A stretch of 64,000 nucleotides of DNA from Rhodovulum sp. 12E13 (GCF_003340565.1 NZ_QPLK01000016.1:1-64000), one strand, 5' to 3'; positions 43,590 through 52,895 are shown, counted from the stretch's first letter. Translations and numbers: made by a program. Notes: generated by a model from the sequence alone, not told the origin.

Positions 43590-45194
43590 ATGAGCCTCTT
43601 GCAGGTGCGCGACCTGTCGGTCTCGTTCCGGCAGGACGGGGTGGAGATCCCGGCCGTCAAGGGAGTGTCGTTCGAGGTGGGCGACGGCGAGACCGTGGCG
43701 CTGGTGGGCGAGTCGGGCTCGGGCAAGTCCGTGACGGCGCTGTCGACCGTGTCGCTTTTGGGCGACAACGCCACCGTGGGCGGCTCGGTGCTCTACCGCG
43801 GGCAGGAGATGCGCGGGCGCCCCGAGGGCGAGTTGATGAAGATCCGGGGCAACAAGATCAGCTTCATCTTCCAGGAGCCGATGACCTCGCTCAACCCGCT
43901 GCATACGCTCGACAAGCAGATCATGGAGAGCCTCGCGCTGCACCAGGGGCTGGTCGGCGAACCGGCGCGCGCCCGCGTTCTGGAACTCCTGGAGAAGGTC
44001 GGCATCGCGGATGCCGAGCGGCGCCTCAAGGCCTATCCGCACCAGTTGTCGGGGGGGCAGCGGCAGCGCGTGATGATCGCGATGGCGCTGGCCAACGGGC
44101 CCGATCTGCTGATCGCCGACGAGCCGACCACCGCGCTCGACGTGACGATCCAGGCGCAGATCCTCGACCTGCTCTTCGATCTGAAGCAGGAGGAGAATCT
44201 GAGCCTGCTGTTCATCACCCACGACCTCGGCATCGTGCGCAGGATCGCCGACAGGGTCTGCGTGATGAAGGACGGCGAGATCGTCGAGACCGGCGAGACC
44301 GGCCGCCTGTTCGACGCCCCTGCGCACCCCTACACGCAGAAGCTGCTGGCCGCCGAGCCCACGGGCACCGTGCCGCCCGTGGCCGAGGAGGCCGAGGAGA
44401 TCGTTCGCACGGAGGGCTTGCGCATCTGGTTCCCGATCCAGCGCGGCTTCCTGCGCAGGACGGTGGGCCACGTGAAGGCGGTGAACGACGCGACCCTGAC
44501 CGTGCGCAAGGGCGAGACCCTGGGGATCGTGGGCGAGTCGGGCTCCGGCAAGACGACGCTGGCGCTCGCCATGATGCGGCTGATCTCGTCGGAGGGGCCG
44601 ATCGTCTTCCAGGGGCGGGACGTGCAGGGGTGGAAGTCGCGGCAGCTGCGGCCGCTCAGGCGCGACCTGCAGATCGTCTTCCAGGACCCCTACGGATCGC
44701 TCTCGCCGCGGATGACGGTCGAGCAGATCGTGGCCGAGGGTCTCGGCGTGCATGGCGTCGAGAAGGGGCAGGACAAGCGGCAGATGGTGGCCGAGATGCT
44801 GGCCGAGGTGGGCCTCGACCCGGCGGCGATGGATCGCTACCCGCACGAGTTCTCGGGGGGTCAGCGGCAGCGCGTCGCCATCGCCCGCGCGATGATCCTG
44901 CGGCCCAAGCTCGTGGTGCTCGACGAGCCGACCTCGGCGCTCGACATGACGGTGCAGGTGCAGATCGTCGACCTGCTGCGCGACCTGCAGGCGCGCTACG
45001 GCCTCGCCTACCTGTTCATCAGTCACGACCTGCGGGTGGTGCGGGCGCTGTCGCACCGGGTGACCGTGATGAAGGACGGCGACATCATGGAGACGGGCAC
45101 CGCGCGCGAAGTCTTCGAGGCCCCCAAGTCGGACTACACGCGCAGGCTGATCGGGGCGTCGTTCAACCTGACGCCGGGCGCCTCCGTGGCCTGA
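43590..45194 (+). CDS. yejF: microcin C / oligopeptide ABC transporter ATP-binding protein YejF
   Basis: A 534-residue protein with two fused ATPase cassettes. The first has '[13 protein letters not shown]', '[15 protein letters not shown]' and '[12 protein letters not shown]'; the second has '[17 protein letters not shown]', '[15 protein letters not shown]' and '[12 protein letters not shown]'. Each ends with an oligopeptide-type C-terminal extension ('[12 protein letters not shown]', '[10 protein letters not shown]'). Start at 43590, with GGCAGGAGA 16-22 bases upstream, rather than far upstream in the frame. The fusion of DppD and DppF functions is typical of YejF. Confidence 0.93.
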   Translation: MSLLQVRDLSVSFRQDGVEIPAVKGVSFEVGDGETVALVGESGSGKSVTALSTVSLLGDNATVGGSVLYRGQEMRGRPEGELMKIRGNKISFIFQEPMTSLNPLHTLDKQIMESLALHQGLVGEPARARVLELLEKVGIADAERRLKAYPHQLSGGQRQRVMIAMALANGPDLLIADEPTTALDVTIQAQILDLLFDLKQEENLSLLFITHDLGIVRRIADRVCVMKDGEIVETGETGRLFDAPAHPYTQKLLAAEPTGTVPPVAEEAEEIVRTEGLRIWFPIQRGFLRRTVGHVKAVNDATLTVRKGETLGIVGESGSGKTTLALAMMRLISSEGPIVFQGRDVQGWKSRQLRPLRRDLQIVFQDPYGSLSPRMTVEQIVAEGLGVHGVEKGQDKRQMVAEMLAEVGLDPAAMDRYPHEFSGGQRQRVAIARAMILRPKLVVLDEPTSALDMTVQVQIVDLLRDLQARYGLAYLFISHDLRVVRALSHRVTVMKDGDIMETGTAREVFEAPKSDYTRRLIGASFNLTPGASVA

Positions 45195-45210
45195 CACCCG
45201 TGACCTGAGC

Positions 45211-46419
45211 GTGCGTATCCTTCTTGTCCACCGCAACTTCCCGGGGCAGTTCCGCCACCTCGCGCCGGCGCTGAAGCGCGCGGGTCACCATGTGGCGGCC
45301 CTGACATGGGAAAAGAACCCCAACCCGCAGCCCTTCCCGCATGTGAAATACGCCTACGACATGGGGCCGACGCGCGATCTGGGCGCCTCCTACGTCGAGC
45401 ATGCGCGCAACGGGGCAGCGGCGGCGCGGGCCGCCAAGGCGCTCCGTGACCGGACAGGCGAGGTGCCCGACGTGGTGTTCGGCATCATCAACTGGGGCGA
45501 GACGCTCTTTCTGCGCGAGGTCTGGCCCGAGGCGCGGCACTTGGGCTACGCCGAGTTCCTCTATGCCGCGAGGGGCCTCGACACCGGGTTCGACCCGGAG
45601 TTCCGGCGCGAGGATTTCGCCTCGCGCGTGCGGGTGACGTCCCGGAAGGCGCACCTTGTGCAGGCCGCGCTCGACGCCGACGCGCTGATGGCTCCGACGG
45701 AATGGCAGGCGAGCACCTTTCCGCCCGAGATCAGGGCGAAGATGCGGGTGATCCACGACGGGGTCGACACCGAGCGGCTGACGCCCGACCCGGCCGCCAC
45801 CTTCCAGGTGCCGGGCGGACCGCTCCTGCGGGCGGGCGACGAGGTGATCACCTTCGTCAACCGCAACCTCGAACCCTATCGCGGCTTCCATACCTTCATG
45901 CGGGCGCTGCCGCGGGTGCTCGCCGCGCGGCCCGAGGCGCAGGTGGTGCTGGTGGGCGGCGAGACGGGGGGGTACGGTCCGCGCCCCGCCGAGGGGTCGT
46001 GGAAGGACGTGATGCTGCGCGAGCTCGAGGGGCGGCTCGACCTGTCGCGCCTGCACTTCACGGGTCGCATCCCCTATCCCGATCTCGTCGGCCTGCTCCG
46101 GGTCGGGCGGGTGCATGCCTACCTGAGCTATCCGTTCGTGCTGTCGTGGTCGATGCTCGAGGCGATGAGCCTCGGCGCCTGCGTGATCGGCTCGGCCACG
46201 CCCCCGGTGCAGGAGGTGATCGAGGACGGGGTGAACGGGCGGCTCGTCGATTTCTTCGACATCGACGGATGGGCCGAGGCCCTGATCGCCGCGCTGGCCG
46301 ATCCCGAGGGCCACGCCCCCCTGCGCGAGGCCGCCCGCGCCCATATCGTGGAGCGCTACGACCTGAGGAAGGTCTGCCTGCCCCGGCTGATCGACTTCGT
46401 CGAGACCGCGGGCGCGTGA
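45211..46419 (+). CDS. glycosyltransferase family 4 protein
   Basis: A 402-residue GT-B enzyme. The acceptor domain begins 'RILLVHRNFPGQFRHLAPAL'. The donor domain includes 'VIHDGVDTERLTPDP', 'GYGPRPAEGSWKDVMLRELE' and the EX7E-like 'LEAMSLGACVIGSATPPVQE'. The start is a GTG at 45211, 16 bases behind the yejF stop codon, so it could be read from the yej transcript. Donor sugar and acceptor cannot be inferred; similar genes act in capsule or exopolysaccharide synthesis. Confidence 0.87.
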   Translation: MRILLVHRNFPGQFRHLAPALKRAGHHVAALTWEKNPNPQPFPHVKYAYDMGPTRDLGASYVEHARNGAAAARAAKALRDRTGEVPDVVFGIINWGETLFLREVWPEARHLGYAEFLYAARGLDTGFDPEFRREDFASRVRVTSRKAHLVQAALDADALMAPTEWQASTFPPEIRAKMRVIHDGVDTERLTPDPAATFQVPGGPLLRAGDEVITFVNRNLEPYRGFHTFMRALPRVLAARPEAQVVLVGGETGGYGPRPAEGSWKDVMLRELEGRLDLSRLHFTGRIPYPDLVGLLRVGRVHAYLSYPFVLSWSMLEAMSLGACVIGSATPPVQEVIEDGVNGRLVDFFDIDGWAEALIAALADPEGHAPLREAARAHIVERYDLRKVCLPRLIDFVETAGA

Positions 46420-46480
46420 GCAGCCCTTTAACGATCCCGGCGCGGCTGCTACATGCACGCCCAACCTTCAGGAGACAGAC

Positions 46481-47503
46481 ATGGGCTACCGCATCGCCGT
46501 CGTCGGGGCCACGGGCAACGTGGGCCGCGAAATGCTCAACATCCTTGCCGAGCGCCAGTTCCCGGCCGACGAGGTCGTGGCGCTCGCCTCGCGGCGGTCG
46601 CTCGGCACCGAGGTGAGCTATGGCGACGAGACGCTGAAGACGAAGGATCTCGACACGTTCGACTTCGAAGGGTTCGACATGGCGCTCTTCGCCATCGGCT
46701 CGGACGCCACGAAGACCTATGCGCCCCGTGCCGCGCGCGCCGGCTGCACCGTGATCGACAACTCGTCGCTCTACCGCTACGACCCGCAGGTGCCGCTGAT
46801 CGTGCCCGAGGTGAACGCGCAGGCGATCGAGGGCTACCGCGAGAAGAACATCATCGCCAATCCCAACTGCTCGACCGCGCAGATGGTGGTGGCGCTCAAG
46901 CCCCTGCACGACCGGGCGCGCATCAGGCGCGTCGTCGTCTCCACGTACCAGTCGGTTTCCGGCGCGGGGAAGGAGGGGATGGACGAGCTGTGGGACCAGA
47001 CCAAGGCGATCTACAACCCCACCGACGAGATCTCGCCCTCGAAGTTCCAGAAGCAGATCGCCTTCAACGTGATTCCGCATATCGACGTCTTCCTTGAGGA
47101 CGGCTCGACCAAGGAAGAGTGGAAGATGGTCGCCGAGACGAAGAAGATCATCGACCCCGCGATCAAGGTCACGGCGACCTGCGTGCGGGTGCCGGTCTTC
47201 GTCGGCCATTCCGAGGCGGTGAACATCGAGTTCGAGGATTTCCTCGACGAGGACGAGGCGCGCGACATCCTGCGCGAGAGCCCCGGCCTGATGGTCGTCG
47301 ACAAGCGCGAGGACGGCGGCTACGTCACGCCGGTCGAGTGCGTGGGCGACTTCGCCACCTATGTCAGCCGCATCCGTCAGGACTCGACCATCGAGAACGG
47401 GCTGAACATCTGGGTGGTGTCGGACAACCTGCGCAAGGGCGCGGCGCTGAACGCCGTGCAGATCGCCGAGCTCCTCGGCAACCGGATGCTGCAGAAGGCC
47501 TGA
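46481..47503 (+). CDS. asd: aspartate-semialdehyde dehydrogenase
   Basis: A 340-residue NADPH enzyme that makes aspartate semialdehyde for lysine, threonine, methionine and diaminopimelate synthesis. 'VVGATGNVGREMLNIL' binds NADP, the catalytic Cys is in 'IANPNCSTAQMVVAL', and 'STYQSVSGAGKEGMDEL' and 'VRVPVFVGHSEAVNIEF' are the substrate-site blocks, with the His in GHSE. Start at 46481 with a TTCAGGAGA ribosome site. Sixty bases behind the glycosyltransferase. Confidence 0.96.
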   Translation: MGYRIAVVGATGNVGREMLNILAERQFPADEVVALASRRSLGTEVSYGDETLKTKDLDTFDFEGFDMALFAIGSDATKTYAPRAARAGCTVIDNSSLYRYDPQVPLIVPEVNAQAIEGYREKNIIANPNCSTAQMVVALKPLHDRARIRRVVVSTYQSVSGAGKEGMDELWDQTKAIYNPTDEISPSKFQKQIAFNVIPHIDVFLEDGSTKEEWKMVAETKKIIDPAIKVTATCVRVPVFVGHSEAVNIEFEDFLDEDEARDILRESPGLMVVDKREDGGYVTPVECVGDFATYVSRIRQDSTIENGLNIWVVSDNLRKGAALNAVQIAELLGNRMLQKA

Positions 47504-47621
47504 GGCGGCGGCAGCCAGCCCGGCCAGGGCGCCCCGAGGTGGGGCGATGCCCGTCTGGCGGGCTGCCGCGGTTGCGGGGTGCGCGGGCGAGAGGCCGTCC
47601 CCCCTCAGGAGGCCTGCCCCC

Positions 47622-48317
47622 TCAGACCGCCGAGAACCCGGCGCCGGGTGCGTAGGCCTCGAGCCGCCCCTCGCCGATGTCGAACCACAGGCCGTGCAAC
47701 GCCAGCCTCTCGCCCTCGACCGCCTCGCGCACGAAGGGGAAGGACCAGAGGTTCTCGAGCGAGATCACCACCGCCTCCTTCTCGAGCGCGCGCAGCCGGG
47801 TGGGGCGATCGTTGATGGCGGTCACCCGCTCGTAGCCCGGTCGCAGGATCTCGAGCCACCGACCGATGAAACTGGTGGGCTGGCCGAGATCGTCGGAGTC
47901 GCCGCAGCACATGTCGTCGCAGCCCCGCACACCGCCGCAATCGGAGTGCCCGACCACCAGCAGATGCGCGACACGCAGCATCCGCACCGCGTATTCCACC
48001 GCCGCGGAGGTGCCATGGGGGTCGCCGTCGGGCGCATAGGGCGGCACGAGGCTTGCGATGTTGCGGTGCAGGAAGATGTCGCCGGTCTCGGCCGAGAACA
48101 CCTGGTTCACGTTCACGCGGCTGTCGCAGCAGGCGATCGCCATGATCCGCGGGCGCTGTCCCTCCTCGGCGAGGCGGCGATACCAGCCCTTGCTGTCGGC
48201 ATGGGCGGTCGCACGCCAGCCACGGTAGCGGTCGGCGAGAAAGCGCGGAAGCGGCCGCGCCCGGAGCGCGGTGGCGTTGTCGCCGCCCGTCAGGCGGGAG
48301 GGCGGAGCGTCTGTCAT
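47622..48317 (-). CDS. beta-class carbonic anhydrase
   Basis: A 231-residue zinc enzyme that interconverts CO2 and bicarbonate. Zinc ligands lie in 'IACCDSRVNVNQVF' (Cys and the Asp/Arg dyad) and 'VVGHSDCGGVRGCDDM' (His, Cys). 'GDIFLHRNIASLVPPY' and 'GTSAAVEYAVRMLRVAHLLV' are family blocks. An extra Cys-rich stretch (CDDMCC) follows the second motif. No signal peptide, so cytoplasmic. Divergent from the helical Hpt-like gene. Confidence 0.94.
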   Translation of the reverse strand: MTDAPPSRLTGGDNATALRARPLPRFLADRYRGWRATAHADSKGWYRRLAEEGQRPRIMAIACCDSRVNVNQVFSAETGDIFLHRNIASLVPPYAPDGDPHGTSAAVEYAVRMLRVAHLLVVGHSDCGGVRGCDDMCCGDSDDLGQPTSFIGRWLEILRPGYERVTAINDRPTRLRALEKEAVVISLENLWSFPFVREAVEGERLALHGLWFDIGEGRLEAYAPGAGFSAV

Positions 48318-48453
48318 GGGCCGCGACGGTTAGACGACAATCGAGGCGAATGCGAGGGATCGGGTGTCGCGCGGGCAACCCTTTGTTCAGCCGCCCTGCC
48401 CCAGTCTGCGCACGTCGTGGGGGCGACATGTGCGAGGTGCCGAGGTGGGCGAG

Positions 48454-48825
48454 GTGGCCACTCTGAATCATGACGATGCCGTGCGGCTCGATGCCGGGGC
48501 GCTGGCGGCGCTCTACCGCGATCTCGGGCCGCAGGGTGCCGACGCGGTGCTGGCCCGCGCGATGGAGGAAGTGGCGCTGCGCCTCGACGGCCTGTCGGGG
48601 CCGCACCGCTCGGGGCAATGGGCCGAACTCGCCCGCCGCGCGCGCGCCCTGCGCGCCATCGCCGAGCAGGTGGGGCTGACCACGCTTGCCCGCGTCGCGG
48701 GCGACGTGGCGGCCTGCGCGGGCCGCTGCGAGGCCCCGGCCCTCGGCGCCACCCTCGCCCGGCTCGACCGCATCGCCTGCCGCTCGCTCGCCGAGCTGTG
48801 GGACGTGCAGGGCACCGGCGGCTGA
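48454..48825 (+). CDS. small helical protein resembling a degenerate Hpt domain
   Basis: About 123 residues, all-helical and Ala/Arg rich. 'ALYRDLGPQGADAVLARAME' and 'GQWAELARRARALRAIAEQV' followed by 'GLTTLARVAGDVAACAGRCE' resemble the helix pair of histidine phosphotransfer domains. The phospho-accepting HxxKG segment is absent: the His position falls in 'LARRARALRAIA'. The start is uncertain among GTG codons at 48445 and 48454 (both with GAGGTG upstream). If it is an Hpt relative, it cannot relay phosphate in the usual way. No neighbour kinase is present. Confidence 0.6.
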   Translation: MATLNHDDAVRLDAGALAALYRDLGPQGADAVLARAMEEVALRLDGLSGPHRSGQWAELARRARALRAIAEQVGLTTLARVAGDVAACAGRCEAPALGATLARLDRIACRSLAELWDVQGTGG

Positions 48826-48839
48826 CCGCCGGGCACCGC

Positions 48840-48926
48840 GCGGAGCGCCTGCGGCGCATTGTTTCGGGTATGGCCCGCTTGCGCGGGGCCATGCCTCCGG
48901 CGGGGATATTTTTCTGCAAGAAGAAG
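48840..48926 (+). repeat. stop-proximal hairpin/CAAGAAGAAG element, copy 6 (long form)
   Basis: Fourteen bases behind the stop codon of the helical protein gene: GCGGAGCGCCTGCGGCGC, TTTCGGGTA, hairpin GGCCCGC..GCGGGGCC, TGCCTCCGGCGGGGATATTT, TTCT, GCAAGAAGAAG. Colinear with copy 4 over its whole length. Contains no frame of its own. Confidence 0.75.
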
Positions 48927-49054
48927 GGCAAGGCGCGCGCACGGGGCCAGGGCGTATGGCCGTCCTGCCGGCGCGGGCGCCTTGCACCCGGCGCGTCGGC
49001 CGCTAGGGTCCGGCCTCGCGGGGGCCGTCCCCGCGCCGACCGAACGGGACCGCC

Positions 49055-50443
49055 ATGCCAGACGCCGACGCCCTTGCCTTCGCCGCGCCCGAGCCGGGGG
49101 CGACACCGCTCCATGTCGTCTCGGAGGACGCGCTGGAGGACTGGCTGGCGGCGCAGGACGAGCCCGTGGCGGGCTGGGCGCGGCGCGTCGGCTTCACCGG
49201 AGCGCTGGGGCAGGCGCATCTGATCCCGGCCGGGGACGGTGCGCTGGCCGTCGCGGGCTACGGCACGGCCGCGAAGCGCGCGCGGGGGCGGTTCCACCTC
49301 GCCCAGGCGGCGGCCGGTTTGCCCGGGGGCACCTATGCGCTCGCCACCGACCTGCCCGCGCGCGAGGCGGCGGAGGGGGCGCTGGGATGGCTGCTCGCCG
49401 GCTATCGCTTCGACCGATACAAGGCGGCGCCGGCGCCGGGGGCCCGGCTGGTCGCACCGGAAGGGATCGACGCGGCCCGGATCGAGGCGCTGGCGCGGGC
49501 CGAGGCCCTGACGCGCGATCTGATCAACACGCCCGCCTCCGACATGGGGCCGACCGAGCTGGCCGAGGCTGCCCGCGCGCTCGCCGAGGCGCACGGCGCG
49601 GGCTGCACCGTGATCGAGGGGGCGGCGCTCGAGGAGGGGTTTCCGCTGATCCACGCGGTCGGGCGCGCCTCGCCCCGATCTCCGCGGCTGATCGACCTGC
49701 GCCATGGCGAGAGCGGACCGCGGGTGACGCTGGTGGGCAAGGGCGTGTGTTTCGACACCGGTGGGTTGAACATCAAGCCCGGCAGCTCGATGGGCCTGAT
49801 GAAGAAGGATATGGGCGGGTCAGCCACGGTGCTCGGCCTCGCTCAGGCGATGCTCGAGACGGGCCTCGAGGTGAGACTGCGGGTGCTGATCCCGGCGGTG
49901 GAGAACTCGGTCTCGGGCGACGCCTTCCGCCCGCAGGACGTGCTGCGCTCGCGCAAGGGCCTGACGGTCGAGGTGAACAACACAGACGCCGAGGGGCGCC
50001 TCGTGCTGGCCGATGCGCTGGCGCTCGCCTGCGAGGAGGAGTGTGACCTGCTCGTCAGCATGGCGACGCTGACCGGGGCGGCGCGGGTGGCCGTCGGCCC
50101 CGACATCGCGCCGTTCTACACCGACGACGACGCGCTGGCGGGGGCGCTCATGGCGGCGGCGGGCGAGGTGGCCGATCCGGTCTGGCGGATGCCGTTCCAC
50201 GCGCCCTACGAGGCGCTGATCGAACCGGCCATCGCCGATCTCGACAACGCACCGTCGGGAGGCTTCGCCGGCTCGATCACCGCCGCGCTGTTCCTGCGCC
50301 GCTTCGCCGAAGGCGCGCCGCGCTACGCCCATTTCGACATCTACGGCTGGCAGCCGCAGCCTGCGCCGGGCCGGCCCAAGGGTGGCGCGGGCCAAGGCGC
50401 GCGGGCGCTGCTCGAGGCGATCCCGGCGGTGCTGGGCGGATGA
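49055..50443 (+). CDS. leucyl aminopeptidase family protein (M17)
   Basis: A 462-residue di-zinc exopeptidase that trims N-terminal residues in the cytoplasm. Zinc and catalytic residues sit in 'GKGVCFDTGGLNIKPGSSMG', 'KKDMGGSATVLGL' and the M17 signature 'NTDAEGRLVLADAL'; 'ITAALFLRRFAEGAPRYAHF' ends the catalytic domain. The N-domain is shorter and more diverged than in PepA, and no DNA-binding features are seen. It overlaps the next gene by four bases (ATGA), giving a coupled peptidase pair. Confidence 0.93.
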   Translation: MPDADALAFAAPEPGATPLHVVSEDALEDWLAAQDEPVAGWARRVGFTGALGQAHLIPAGDGALAVAGYGTAAKRARGRFHLAQAAAGLPGGTYALATDLPAREAAEGALGWLLAGYRFDRYKAAPAPGARLVAPEGIDAARIEALARAEALTRDLINTPASDMGPTELAEAARALAEAHGAGCTVIEGAALEEGFPLIHAVGRASPRSPRLIDLRHGESGPRVTLVGKGVCFDTGGLNIKPGSSMGLMKKDMGGSATVLGLAQAMLETGLEVRLRVLIPAVENSVSGDAFRPQDVLRSRKGLTVEVNNTDAEGRLVLADALALACEEECDLLVSMATLTGAARVAVGPDIAPFYTDDDALAGALMAAAGEVADPVWRMPFHAPYEALIEPAIADLDNAPSGGFAGSITAALFLRRFAEGAPRYAHFDIYGWQPQPAPGRPKGGAGQGARALLEAIPAVLGG

Positions 50444-51276
50444 CCGACCGGCGGAGCCTGCTTGCCAACGACCGCGTCGCGGCGTCGGAGCTGGAGGGCT
50501 CGATCGCCGCGCCCGCCTACGTCGAGGGAGAGTGGCGGCGGGTGGTCGTGCCCGTGGCCGATCTGCTGGCCGCGCCGGAAGGGGCGCGCGACCGTCAGCT
50601 TCTCTACGGCCAGCGCATGCGGGTCCTCGAGGTGCGCGAGGGCTGGGCCTTCGGCGCTGCGGCGCGCGACGGCTATGTGGGCTACGTCGCGGCCGGGTCG
50701 CTGGGCGACGACGTGGCGGCGACCCATCGCGTCGCGGTTCCCGCCACCCATCTCTACCCCGTGCCCGATCTCAGGCGGCGCGAGCGGGCGTGGCTGTCGT
50801 TCGGCTCGGAGCTGCGGGTCGTCTCGGCCTCGGGCGAGTTCTTCGAGACCGCCGAGGGGCTTTTCGTGCCGAAGCCGCACCTGCGCCCGCTGAACGCGCA
50901 GTTCGCCGACCCGGTGACGGTGGCGCAGCTCTTCTTCGGGGTGCCGTATCTCTGGGGCGGCAACTCGGCTGCGGGGATCGACTGTTCGGGCCTGGTGCAG
51001 GCAGCCTGCCTCGCGGCCGGAATCGACTGCCCCGGCGACACCGACCTGCAGGAGGCGGCCTTGGGCGAGACGCTCGCCCCCGGCGTGCCGCCGGCCCGGG
51101 GTGACGTGTATTTCTGGAACGGGCACGTGGCGCTCGCGGTCGACGGCGAGACGCTGATCCATGCCAATGCCCGCACGATGGCCGTGACGTACGAGCCGAT
51201 CGCGGGGGCCATCGCGCGAATCGAGGCTCAGGGCGAGGGGCCGGTCACGCGGCGGGCGCGACTGGCTGCCGGCTAA
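50440..51276 (+). CDS. NlpC/P60 family cell-wall peptidase
   Basis: A 278-residue C40 peptidase. Two SH3-like segments (about 25-90 and 95-150) precede the catalytic domain, which has Cys in 'GVPYLWGGNSAAGIDCSGLV' and His in 'RGDVYFWNGHVALAVDGETL', with a third polar residue at 'IHANA'. This matches the bacterial dipeptidyl-peptidase VI class that cleaves gamma-D-Glu-diamino-acid links, often in recycled muropeptides. No signal peptide, consistent with a cytosolic recycling role together with the M17 aminopeptidase with which it is coupled. Confidence 0.92.
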   Translation: MTDRRSLLANDRVAASELEGSIAAPAYVEGEWRRVVVPVADLLAAPEGARDRQLLYGQRMRVLEVREGWAFGAAARDGYVGYVAAGSLGDDVAATHRVAVPATHLYPVPDLRRRERAWLSFGSELRVVSASGEFFETAEGLFVPKPHLRPLNAQFADPVTVAQLFFGVPYLWGGNSAAGIDCSGLVQAACLAAGIDCPGDTDLQEAALGETLAPGVPPARGDVYFWNGHVALAVDGETLIHANARTMAVTYEPIAGAIARIEAQGEGPVTRRARLAAG

Positions 51277-51351
51277 CACCGACAGCCCGCGAACGGGCAC
51301 GCTGCCGGCCGGAGAGGGCATCGAGGCCCGGCGGAGACCAGCGTCGGGCGG

Positions 51352-51696
51352 CTACTCCACCGCGCGGATCAGCTTGCGCTCGAGCACGCGGAGCACGGTC
51401 TTGAGGTCGTGGCCGCGCTTGAGCACCTGCCCGTCCATGCCGATCACCGCGTACATGCCCTGGCGGGCGCGCAGCTTCGGGCGTTTCTCGATGCGGTAGA
51501 GAGGGTGCTCCGCCGTGCGACGGAAGACGGAGAACACGGCAACCTCGCGCAGCGCGGAGATACCGTAATCGCGCCACTCGCCTGCGGCGACCATGCGGCC
51601 GTAGACCGAGAGGATGAGACCGAGTTCGCGTCGGTCGAAGGAGACCTGCTCGGGCGCGCGGGCCGAGGGGCCGGGAGGCGGCGTGAACATGTTCAT
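51352..51696 (-). CDS. DUF2794 family protein
   Basis: A 114-residue protein with the DUF2794 core '[20 protein letters not shown]' followed by '[20 protein letters not shown]' and '[20 protein letters not shown]'. Residues RIEK...LRARQG and '[17 protein letters not shown]' end the domain. The family is alphaproteobacterial and uncharacterised. Monocistronic, divergent from truB across a 284-base region that carries the structured-RNA candidate. Confidence 0.87.
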   Translation of the reverse strand: MNMFTPPPGPSARAPEQVSFDRRELGLILSVYGRMVAAGEWRDYGISALREVAVFSVFRRTAEHPLYRIEKRPKLRARQGMYAVIGMDGQVLKRGHDLKTVLRVLERKLIRAVE

Positions 51697-51838
51697 CGCC
51701 CGAGTGTGGGTCGCACTTCACCTCAAATCAAGCTGTGCGTGCGCCGGGGCCGCCCTGCCCTGCTTTCGCCGCGGTTTTTCCCCCCCGGCACCGCGGGCCG
51801 GCCCCGCGCACGCCGCGACGCGACGACAGGGTGGCCGG

Positions 51839-51911
51839 TGTAGACGAGCTTCGGCTCAGCCCGGTGCCACGGAGTAACAGCCCCCACCCAGTCCGTGGCA
51901 CCGGGTCTACA
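51839..51911 (+). ncRNA. candidate structured RNA, three-way junction (strand tentative)
   Basis: The sequence folds perfectly on paper. P1 TGTAGA (51839-51844) pairs with TCTACA (51906-51911). P2 is GAGC-TTCG-GCTC (51846-51857), a cUUCGg tetraloop on the plus strand. P3 CCCGGTGCCACGG (51860-51872) pairs with CCGTGGCACCGGG (51893-51905) around a 20-base loop with the C-tract CCCCCACCC. The plus strand is preferred because of the UUCG loop and the truB start 70 bases downstream. No known RNA family comes to mind. It could instead be a DNA operator or a terminator. Confidence 0.5.
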
Positions 51912-51980
51912 TCTGCCGAGTTGACCGGCCGGCGCGCCGACGCTACTCCCCCGCCCTCATCGGACAGACAGGGGCGTGGC

Positions 51981-52895
51981 ATGGCACGCAGGCGCAAGGG
52001 GCGCGACATCTCGGGCTGGGTGATCCTCGACAAGCCGGCCGGCCCGACATCGACCGCAATGGTGAACAAGGTGCGCTGGGCCTTCGACGCGAAGAAGGCG
52101 GGCCATGCCGGCACGCTCGACCCGGCGGCGACCGGCGTTCTGGCGGTGGCGCTCGGCGAGGCGACCAAGGTCGTGCCCCTGGTCACCGACGCGCTGAAGG
52201 CCTACCGGTTTACGGTGCGCCTCGGGCAATCGACGACCACCGACGACGCCGAGGGCGACGTGCTGGAGACCTCGGGCGCGCGGCCCTCCGACGACGCGAT
52301 CCGGGCCGCGCTCGCTCCCTTCACCGGCTGGATCGAGCAGGTGCCGCCGAAATATTCCGCCGTCAAGGTGGCCGGCGAACGCGCCTACGACCTCGCGCGC
52401 GACGACGCCGCGTTCGACCTCGCGCCGCGGCCCCTCTTCGTGGACTCGCTCGAGCTCGTGGAGCGGCCCGACCCGGATCACGCGGTGCTCGAGATGGTCT
52501 GCGGCAAGGGCGGCTACGTGCGCGCCATCGCGCGCGATCTCGGCGCGGCGCTCGGCTGCCTCGGCCACGTCGTCACGCTGCGGCGGCCCTGGTCGGGCCC
52601 GTTCGATGCCGAGGACGCGCTGAGCCTGGAGGAGCTGGAGCGGCTGGCGCGCACGCCGGAGCTCGACGCCCATCTGCGACCCATCGAGGAGGGCCTGGCC
52701 GAGGTGCCCGAGGCGCGGATGAGCCCGGCAGGAGCCGCGCGGCTGCGCAACGGCAATCCCGGCGAGGTGACTTATACCGATGCCGCCTACGGCGACACGG
52801 CCTGGGCGTCGGAGCGCGGGCGCGCGATCGGCCTCGGCACCTACCGCGGGGGCCTGCTGCACCCCACGCGCGTGTTCAACCTCGGGCCGGCATGA
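51981..52895 (+). CDS. truB: tRNA pseudouridine(55) synthase TruB
   Basis: A 304-residue enzyme that makes pseudouridine 55 in the T-loop of tRNAs. '[20 protein letters not shown]' is motif I; the catalytic Asp lies in '[20 protein letters not shown]'; '[20 protein letters not shown]' and '[16 protein letters not shown]' follow. Start at 51981 (ACAGGGGCG upstream). The bases CGTGGCA across the start codon can pair with P3 of the RNA candidate above. It overlaps the DUF1643 gene by four bases. rpsO and pnp, its usual partners, are 4-7 kb away. Confidence 0.96.
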   Translation: MARRRKGRDISGWVILDKPAGPTSTAMVNKVRWAFDAKKAGHAGTLDPAATGVLAVALGEATKVVPLVTDALKAYRFTVRLGQSTTTDDAEGDVLETSGARPSDDAIRAALAPFTGWIEQVPPKYSAVKVAGERAYDLARDDAAFDLAPRPLFVDSLELVERPDPDHAVLEMVCGKGGYVRAIARDLGAALGCLGHVVTLRRPWSGPFDAEDALSLEELERLARTPELDAHLRPIEEGLAEVPEARMSPAGAARLRNGNPGEVTYTDAAYGDTAWASERGRAIGLGTYRGGLLHPTRVFNLGPA

